Shown here piece after piece: positions 1 through 9,500 of a stretch of 64,000 nt of DNA. Numbering within the stretch: position 1 is the stretch's first letter; every line of letters starts with the position of its first letter. A program made the translations under genes and the position numbers. The DNA comes from Cristatella mucedo (Eukaryota > Bryozoa > Phylactolaemata > Cristatellidae): assembly GCA_009760855.2 (NCBI GenBank), contig WPIO01000004.1:8228501-8292500 (forward strand). The letters run 5' to 3'. Under the pieces are notes generated by a model that searched no databases, had not been told where the DNA came from, and saw only the letters and a program-made list of their open reading frames with translations.

Positions 1-257
1 CTGGCCGTCGATAGTCGATCAAACGACGTCGCAGCCGGCGCCTCGCTAGCCGAGCCGTCGGCAGCGGAGTCTTCAGCCTTGGCGCCGTCGTTGTCCACGG
101 CGGTGGCAGCAGCACCGCTCCAATCTTCAATGGGCACGCGCGGGTGCACGGCGGCCGGTTGGCTCGGAGCTGCTGCCACTTTGCGACGATGCAAGGGCGT
201 GCCCTTGGACGAGAGCGAACGGAAGCCAAGCCTCAGGGGGAGGAGGGGCCTTCTCAC

Positions 258-565
258 CTGGTGGGTGCGCGCCAGACGATGCTGCCACCGCGGCAGAGGC
301 GTGGCACTGCACGGCAGAGGCGTGGCACTGCATGGCAGAGGCGTGGCGCTGCGCGGCGACACGAGGAGCGACGCGGATCTTCTTTCCTTTCATCTTGTGC
401 TTTTTCAGTGGCCGCATGGCCAGCTTCTTCTTATGGACTTTGATGGAGTAGCTAAAATCGTAGAGAAAGCTGCGATGGCGTGCGGCGGCGGCAGCAGCAG
501 CCTCACTCTCCCTCAGCAGCTGCTGCTTGACGGCTCCAGCTGCTGCTTGACGGCTCCACGGAAAG
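258..565 (-). CDS. Asx candidate exon at the window edge, with 21-bp repeats
   Basis: The acceptor GCAGCTTAG at 566 and a strong donor (CACCAG|GTGAGA) at 257 bound a frame that starts in the phase left by exon 3512-3779. It encodes FPWSRQAAAGAVKQQLLRES, an alanine run, SFLYDFSYSIKVHKKKLAM and a lysine-rich KKHKMKGKKIRV. It then has three copies of a 7-residue unit around QCHASAV, produced by a 21-bp tandem repeat at about 291-353. If the donor is not used, the frame reaches a stop at 127. Membership in Asx is inferred only from strand and phase. Confidence 0.38.
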
Positions 566-3500
566 CTAAGCTGCGTGCGCACTAGCACTTGAAGAGAGGC
601 TGCTCTCGGCTAACAAACAAGCAATGAGCAGCCAAGCTGAGCGTTCCAAGCCACCGAAAGCATTGAGCGGTTGGCTTCCGCACTGCGGCGAGCCCACACC
701 GGGCAACGGCGCCAGAGCTCATCGGTGGCTTATTTGCATATCTTCTGCCCGAGCCTTTTCCAACGCTGACAGAGAGGGCGGCGACGTAGTGAGCACCAGC
801 TTGACTTGCGCTGGCGTGACCTGACTAGCCTGATTCGAAGCGGCTTCTGGTTCATCGAGAGACGATGATAAATATTAGTAACTATAATTCGTAAAACGTT
901 TGCCTACCATCGTAAGAGAACTAAATCTCTCTTTCTGTGCCCCCTTCACATGGAATGGAAATGAAGCAAGTTAATAGGCTAGTGTGATAACGTGCATACA
1001 TTCCGACTATGGCACATCCTTTTCAGCAGTCCTGAGCTGCTACTTCTATGCTACTCACTACCTCAACTGCTCTCCTGACTCAGCTATGCTTCCCACTTTC
1101 TCTTTGTTGTGTGAGACGAAGTCTATTGGCTACCGAATGTGTACGTACCGAAAGCCGCTTAGGCTGTGAGCGTGCTATACAAAACTCTCCAGAACACCCA
1201 CGTGGTCTTTATGACTTTGTGGAGTTACAGACGGAGATACGTTCATTCATTCGTTTGTATCTACCTACGCACAGTAGTAGGCGATTCGCGCTTAGAGGAT
1301 GAAGCCAGGGCTGAGAGAACCGGGTGGGTTTTTTGCACCCCTTTAAATGTAGTCAGCAGTCAGAGGTCGTGATATCGGTCGGTTTCCCCATGAGTCTTGG
1401 TCCTTGGGGTAGGGTGCTCGACCCGAGGGCAGCCGTGTCTGTGAGTCGTGCAAAGCAGTGATTCTCTGTCACGCCCACTTTGAGCTACAGTTGATTTTCT
1501 GCTGCTGTATAAATGAGGCTGTTAGATCTCAGCTGAGCTTGTTAGCAAGCTCCAGACTTGAGAAGCATGTAATAAAGTGAGAGCACGGTCTCCAAAGGAC
1601 GAGATAAGTTAGAGGCACAGCTGAACGACTTGAGTCAGGCGGTACAATAGGAAGCCTGATTACTGAGTACTTCGGATAGGCAGCAGCCGGATCAAGAGGC
1701 CTAAAAAGTAAGTGACAGAATCTTGAGGTCGATACGCTGCTTAATGGAGAGCCAGTGCAGGTCGTTGACAAGCGATGTAATGTAGCAGTTGTGACGGTCA
1801 CGAGGCAAGAGGACCAACGAGTAGTTTCTTTACCGACGTAATAATTATAATAACAATAATAATGAAGTCTGGGGGATGTCACGAGTGCATACACCAAATT
1901 GGCATTGGTATCCCTACCTAAGCAAGCCTATATTATGGCAATGTTACGCAGCCGAAAGTAGGCAGAGTTGCCGTGGTCATCCAGTGAAAGGTCATTTTTA
2001 GAACATAAGCCACCCGGATTCCGTGCTTAGGCAAAATGAGACACACTGGCCGAGCTCACTTGGAGGGTTTGGCTTTTCCAGCTTCCGGTTGAAGGGGTTG
2101 CACATGGCTACTACGCCGCTGGTTTCGTCGTCATTCAATCTGAGACAGTTTGCTGCCCAAAGGAGCCGCCTTCTCGTTGTGGCACCGCTATGCACCAGTC
2201 CGTCACTTGCTTCGCGAGAGGCAGGATGGGTGCTGCAATTGTCGACTACGCACCTGGGCTGGTCGGTGGGTGGGTCGATTAAGGGGTGCCACTTACATGG
2301 CTGCTCACTGCTGCTCGACGATTTGCATTAAAAAGCCGCCACCGCCTAGACAAGGCAGGTTTATATGTGACACTCTACACCCTTTTGTGTCCGATGGTAC
2401 CCGAATGGCACTGAGAGCTGATTACCGGAACATGTGCTTGTCAGTCCCAGGAGCTCCCTGCGCAACGTTGCAACGACGACACATCGGGCGTCAGCGGCTC
2501 GAGCTCTGGACATTTGAACTCCAGCACCCGCTGCCATCTGCTTTTCCTCGATCGAATCTGTCCAGGGGGCAGGGCGGGTGGAGACGAGGGGAAGATGCAG
2601 CTGCACACACCGCCTCGAGCTGGCCAGACGACTCTCGCATCCGGTGGGCAACGTGGTCGTCGGCTAAACTCCCGATGACGACGTTAGGTACCGTTCTGTC
2701 TGTCTATTTGGCGCTACGCTATTGCTCGCAAGGGCGTTCTGCGCTACACACGGCTGGCTGACGATTCAGCTACATGCCACACGGCAATACCGAGGACACT
2801 GTAGGACAGCCAGAGATGGCTGCCCCAGATGCGAACCTTGGGACAACGATAGAAAATGTGCGAGCAATGTCGGCTGCACCGAGGTTGCGGCCGACTTATA
2901 CTCGGACCTTCTAGCAAAGACGGAGAGCATCGTCGAGTCAGAGCAGAACAGGGCAATAAACCTATAGCTCTCGAAATGCTCGTCGAGCAGTGGCTAGCCA
3001 GGTGGCGATGCCTTCGCCGAGAAGGCATCGCCACCTCGAGAGGAGGGCAGCTGAGAGCAGTGTAACTCGTAGCAGAATCAACTGCCTTGGCAGTGACCGC
3101 GGGCGTGTCGACAGTTTTGCATTTACTTCACACAACGACATTCAAGCGGAGGAAGCCACGAGGGCGAATCTGCCGACTCAACCAACAAGGACCAGCATTA
3201 GCGAAGCCCAAAGCAGATAACATATGAGGTAGCAGCAAGCGTTCGTAGCACGAACGACATGCTACAAGTTCACCGATGCAGATCTACCTTAACGTGACTC
3301 AAAAAGGTCAACAGCTCGCCCACCTTTACTGAATTACGCGATGGCACGTGCGAACCGGGGTAGCACGCAGCACGATTTGACAGCAAGTACAGCGCCTACG
3401 GTCGCCAGCGGAGCAGCAGCAGCGCACTTCCACAAAGGGAAAAACGAAGCGCGTCTTTTTTTAAAGCAAACCCACGAGGTTAGCGGCCGCAATCGCAAGC

Positions 3501-6500
3501 CCGACACTCACACATAGTCTTTATCAGTCATCGACAGAAACAGATGGCTGATGATGGTCGGCTTCCGCCGACGCTTGTTGTACACGCCTCCGCCATAGCT
3601 GACCGCTGTCAGTGGGTGCTGCGCCAGGTTTCTGTCTTGCCACTTGGCTTTGAGCAGTGCCACGACACGTTCACGCATGGCCGGACACGTCGGGCCCGAT
3701 TTGTCGGCTGGCAAAGTTGCCGCTGCAGCGGTACAGAGGTCACGCCACTCCACAGAACAGCAACACACGGCTTCGCAAGCTGTAAATGTGGAAGTCACTT
3801 TTTGCGAACCCAACCGAGCCCTGCCAACTCGAGCTCGAACCTCCGTGGGGGAGGGTGAAGAAAAGACCGAGAAGAGGGAAGAGGAGAGAAGAAGAGAGAA
3901 GAGGGCAGAGTGGCAGAGCGGCCTACAGTGGCAGCGCGTAGGTAGCGGCCATAGCTCCATACCAGGCGCCGGCAAGCTGGCCGTCTTCGACTCTGCCACT
4001 TCCGGGGGCGTGGAGAGCCCACCTACTGCAGCGGCACAGGCTTCCGCCTGAGCGCTGAGCAAGTATGGTGCCGGCGGCGCTCGCACAAGCGGCAGCTCTG
4101 ACGTCGACAAAGACGGCACGAGCGAAGGTCCATCAGCGGAGCCTGCGGCAGCTGAGCCAGAAGCGGCAGACAGAGCCACAGAGGTTGCGGCGCCTCGGAC
4201 GTCGGCGTCGGCTGCTGCTGAGATTTGAGCACGTGCAGCCTGCTGCACGGCCGCCTGGGCACACACGTCGCCGACTTCCGAAGCAAGTGCGCCCGGCGGT
4301 TCGCTAGCCGCGTGCACTGATGCCACCGCCAACGGGCGAGACTCCACGAGCGACGAGCACCGGGCCACGGCGGCGGCGTCCGGCTGTGCCGAGGGGAGAG
4401 ACTCGGCGGCAGGTGCAGCTGCGATGGCAGCAGCTGCAGGAGCTGCTGCAACTCGCAGGTCGGCGACTGGCCACTTGGCGGCTGCAGCAGCAGACGCTCC
4501 AATGGTGGCTGCCGCTAGTAGCCCCTGGCTGCTCCTGCCGCCAGCGCAGACCTCTGGCGGCTCGCTGGGCGCCGGCGGCATGCCGTCGGCAGACGCAGCG
4601 GCAGGCGACGAAGCGGACGTGCTGATGCCGGCATGCTGCAGCTGCTGCTTACACAGCAGCGACATCATGCCGGTGTTGTTACTCTTCTGCAGCACTTCCT
4701 TGCAAATCTCTAACGATCGCATGTAGTTAATGGTCTGGGGGGCTTCAAAACAAAAGAACATCGATGCTTAAATGTGTAAGCAAGAGAGCGGCAGAGAGAG
4801 CAGCAGATATTCGCTGTAAATCCTTGTCCTGAACTAAAAAAAAATGGCAATACCAGCAGATATGCTAAACTAACGCACAGTATACAACAAGCAGTAGTAA
4901 CAGCCAGATACATACTGACAGCAGCACTGCTACCTGCAGCAACGCAGAACGCAGCAACCACGCCTACTTTAAGCAGCTTAAGACACGAATGCATGCGCAC
5001 ACACATATACATAAACTCATTAAAAAACGCTAGGTCTATAGCAGTACCATTGCGCTGCTGACGAATAGCGCATATACTAGTAGAATGAGATGGCATAGAG
5101 AAGTCAAGCAACTCAGCCACTAAGCAGTCAGCAGCAATGCAGGGAAAGAGGCGTGGCTACGTATACCCACAGGCTCCAGGTGAGTAACATCCCGAAAAAT
5201 ACCACCCAATACGACTCAGGAGACAAAGGATACAGCACAAAGCCCCCTTGAGCAGCCGTGGACAGAGGGGCAAGCACTAACATATACATTATACTATAAT
5301 GTCAAGACCTATGCAAGATCTATCTTTTGAGGTTCAATTGAGCTGGTGGGCGGGACCACATGGACCTCAGAAGGACGATGCCTTTTTACTCTCGGTGGAT
5401 GGACAAATGCAAGAGGCTAGCAGCAGCACCTGCTATTAATACAGCTAGCAGCAGCCGGACTGGGTAGATATAATAACAATACACGTGTACAGAGCCCTCA
5501 GAGGACTCAATCTCCTTCTAGGCACTTTACATAAGCTGTAAAGGAAGCATGATCGAATGGTTAGTGGTAGCATGCTCAATGTCAACAAGCTTAACATGGT
5601 TAGAGGTGATATGCACAGGGTCAGCATATAAATATTATTAGTGGCAGCCTATAGTGTCAGTACGCGTAAGCACACAAAAAGATCAAAACACAAGGACCAA
5701 CTAAATGCTATGACAGATGGGTCTGTTTTAGCTTTGTTTTAAATGTTTCTTCGTCTTTGTTATCATGTCACGGGATGTCGTGACCTCAGTCGAGAGTGAG
5801 TTCCTGGCTTTGTGAGCATATAAGCTACAGGACCGGTCTCCAAAGGATGTGAGTTTCGTATGAAGTTGTAGCTAAACGATTTGATTCGGAAAAGCAGGTG
5901 GTAAGACGCTGCCTAGTCTGGTGGAGTAGTTCTGATTGGTAGGCTGGAGCCATAAAAAATGAATAAACCTAAAAGTGAGTGACAGAACCTTGAAGTCGAT
6001 GTGCTCGCTGATGGATGTGAAGGTCAGCCAGTGAAGGTCGGCAAGAAGTGGTACAATGTGGCAACTGTGCTCCCGACAGACAAGCCTAGCTGCAGAGTTG
6101 TGCACCAACTGTAAGCACCTGATTGCACAGGCCGGTAGACCAGCAAGCAGTGAGTTGCAGAAGTCGTGACGGGATGTTACAAATGCATGAACCAATTTGG
6201 ACGTACTACTCCTGTCTAAGCAAGCCAGAATTTTAGCTATGTCATGTAGCTGCAAGAATGCAAACGTTACTGTGGAGCTGATGTGGTCGTCTTAGTGAAA
6301 GGTCACTTTTGAACAGATTTGGTGCACATGCAACAGGAGATATGCTGGTAGAGCCGTATATGAGCATTAAGCATTCCAATTTCTGACACCCAGCAAGTTG
6401 GTTTTATCGTCACCTAATTTGAGAAAGCTTGCTGCCAACTATGAGCAGATGTCAGCAATACATGCAGCAACTGAGCTGAGAGTTCGCCGAGCTGGATGGC

Positions 6501-9500
6501 TGGGAGGAATCAAAGCAAAGGTGCAACTCAATGTCATCTGCATAGTGAAAGCCTAAATTGTGCTCGGTGATCACATCGACAAGACGGAGGGTATAAACTG
6601 CGAAAAGAAGCGAATCAAGAACGGAGCACTGAGGTCACGCCCATACTTCAGTTATTCCTCGAATGATTTTTTTCCATTCACATCAATACTCGGGAGTATC
6701 CCACTGAGATAGGACTGAAACCATGACGAACAAAATAAACAATAGCATGATATTCCTCACCATTCAATCGCGTTTCCCTATGCAGCAAATGTAAAAGCGC
6801 CTAGAAAGAGATTGAGTTCTCTGAAGGTGCTTTATCAAGTGCATTATTATTATTATTTTTAAACCGTGGTAGTGCAGTGCCAGTGATGCCCTGGCGAGAT
6901 ATGAGGCGCTCGAGAAGATGGTGATGGTGACCATGGTGACCATGGTGATCGATAGGATCAAACATCGAGCTAAAAGATCGAGGAAAATAATTTGGCGGCG
7001 CATCGTTGAGCTACATCAGTAATTTGCATGAATAAGAAAGCAGGTTGGGAGAGGGACATGCAGAAAAGAAAATTGATTTTAAACTCCTATGAGTGGGCTG
7101 CCACCGCAAAAAGGGCTGCTATCAAAAGAAGCTCAAAAAAGAGGTACTATCTCACGCACAGCGGTGTAGCCAGGGAGTGACAGTACAGCGCAATACAGGG
7201 CAATCACCCTTTAGACCTGGACCATCCCCTATGTAGTGCCGAGCACGAACGTGGGGGGGGGCACTCTTGCAGGGACACGAGCATGGGGTTCTCTTGCAGG
7301 TCCGCTTTATTGTAAAAAAAAATGTTGCTGCACCTGCATTCGTAAAAAAGATTTTAGCACTTAAGTTGTTCATTACTTGAAAGCCTTTTCCGCCACATGA
7401 CAATCCTGGCTACGCCTCTACATACGCTCATATTCATTATGGGTCACGTGTGGCACCAGCATCATCACAGCTGGAAACCACGTGCACATCCGTTCTTTTG
7501 AAGAGCGTGGTGCGTAAACCCTAATGCGTAAGCCGACACACAGACCACGTGACCGATGGGCGACCGCATCGACCCCCAGGGCAGCTCTCGGCTGGTTTTC
7601 GTATGAAGGAAAGAGGGAGGCTGCCAACGCAGTCAAGCATCCAGCTGCATGGCACGTGCTGCCATGCAGCGCCGGGCGCCACCGCAACAAACGCAGGTGC
7701 AAGCACAGCGCCTGCTCCCTAGCAACCTAGCAACTGCTAGCTAGCTGGCGCGCAAGCTCCGACGCCCGCTGGCACGCTTACAGCACGACGACGCCTGACA
7801 GATGGCCAGCGACCTCTGCAGGTTGACTCCGGCGTCAGCGGCAACGGTCGTCGCTGTTGAGGACGAAGAAAGCACAACACCGTTGGGCCTCGATCTCGTC
7901 TTGTCCGCGGGTGGCGATGCACAGCCGAGCGAGGTGGAGAAGGCGACTGCGATGCCGACACGGTCCGGGCTGCCGGCAGCTGGCGGGGCAGTCGAGGCAC
8001 CGCTGGTCTGGCATCCGGCAGCCAGTGGCGGCGGCGGAGGTGGCAGAGGCATCGGCAGCGCGACAGTGCCCGTGGGCGGCGGCATCGCACTCTTGAACAT
8101 CTGCTTGGCTCGTGTGAGCGCCTTGATCTGCGCCAGCGTCTTCGCCTGGCCCTGCACGCGAGACGGCGAGTCGCCTAGAGCGACTGGAGACGGCGGCGCG
8201 CGGTGACGAGAGGTCGCCGGTTCCTACTGCTCCGTGCTGGTGCGTGCGGCACTGCTCATCTGCCGCGACATCCGAACGGCAGCAGCAGCAGCAGCAAAGG
8301 AGAATGACCGGCCTAGCCTAGCCTAGCCTACCTGCGGCTGCTCGTCCAGGGTTGCATCAGAGCCTGCCGAGGGCACCGAGTGCAACTCGTAGGTCGTCTC
8401 GGGAGACGAGGTGCAGGAGGACGAGGGGGCGGCGCAGGAGGAGCCAGCCACGGCGGCGACGGCAGCAGCCGAGGCACTGCTACCGTCGCTGCCACTGCCG
8501 CACTCCGGCTGCGCACCCGCTGCGGCCGTCACTGCGGCCGTCGGCGATGGCGGCGGAGCGGCCGCCATCCCACAGTCTGCAGCTCGGCCGAGCCGGTCTG
8601 CGCTGACGGCCGTCGCAGGCTCGCGCAACACCGCTGCAGTCGACGCCGCCTCAGTGAGGCCGTCGCCAGCCGCACCAATGGGCAGCGAAAAGCCGGCGGT
8701 GGTGGCAGCAGCAGCAGCTATGGCTGCTGCTGCTGCCGCCACCGCCGGGTCGGTTTCGACGTCGACGCAGAGGCGGGCTTTCTTGCCATCAATCGCGCCG
8801 TCCTCGCAAAGTTCGTGGCGGCCGGTGGCAAGCCGCTTGTGCTGCTCGGCAGCTGGCACCGAAGCCGCTCCTCCCGCCGATGGCTGGCCAGCCACTGCCG
8901 CCGCCGCCTCGACCTCCCCCGATGAATCCGGGGACGGGCCGGTGCGCGAGTCACTCTTAGCGGCCTTCTCCACAGCGCTGGCGAGGGGACAGCCCGAAGC
9001 AAAGTCAGGCGCAGGATCGTCGGTCGCACGAGTGCCGGCAGTGTGCAAAGCAGCTGCCGCTTCGGCAGGGTGGAGGCCATTGCAAGCTGCCACTGTCACA
9101 GCAGCAGCAGCAGCAGTTGCAGCTTCAGCAGCAGCAGCAGCGATCGGAAGGCCCTTGCCAGGGCCTTCTGCTGTCCTTGAGGCAGTGCCCGAGCCGGCGC
9201 CGCCGACCGACGACGCAGCAGTCCGCCCGGCATTGGCAGCTCTCAGCAGCGACGCACCGAGCAAGCGCCTGCCCGGCCTCGGCAGCGACCGCTTTCTCGA
9301 CGACGCCCCGCTGGCTGCCGCAGCAGCCGAGCCCGCTTGGACGGCACCTTTGCTGGCAGCAGCAGCAGTGTCGTCGTCAGAAGCGGCTGCAGCTACAGCA
9401 CGGGCACCAGCCGCAGCGGAGCAGCGGGGGACTCGGCTGGTGTCAGCCAACACCGTGGAACTTCCGGAATCTCCGCTCGGCTTTGCCTCGGGCGCTGCCG

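Larger units (their letters stand above)
566..3511 (-). other. Intron-like stretch filled with LINE fragments
   Basis: Between two candidate Asx exons lie a LINE-B 3' fragment (about 1000-1390), a LINE-A fragment (about 1525-2330) and a perfect 16-bp hairpin at 3000-3036. The remainder shows no coding signal that I can support. Confidence 0.5.
4743..7781 (-). other. Intron-like stretch with nested LINE-A copies
   Basis: The gap between two Asx exons carries a minus-strand LINE-A copy (about 5440-6995) interrupted by a plus-strand LINE-A 3' end. About 4745-5440 and 7000-7780 show no recognised feature. A poly-G run and a short A-run near 7253-7322 are the only low-complexity marks. Confidence 0.5.

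Noticed and set aside
7240-7330. Possible gene in the stretch with poly-G and poly-A runs near 7.25 kb
   Set aside because: Only a short frame with no similarity; the runs are plain low-complexity sequence.
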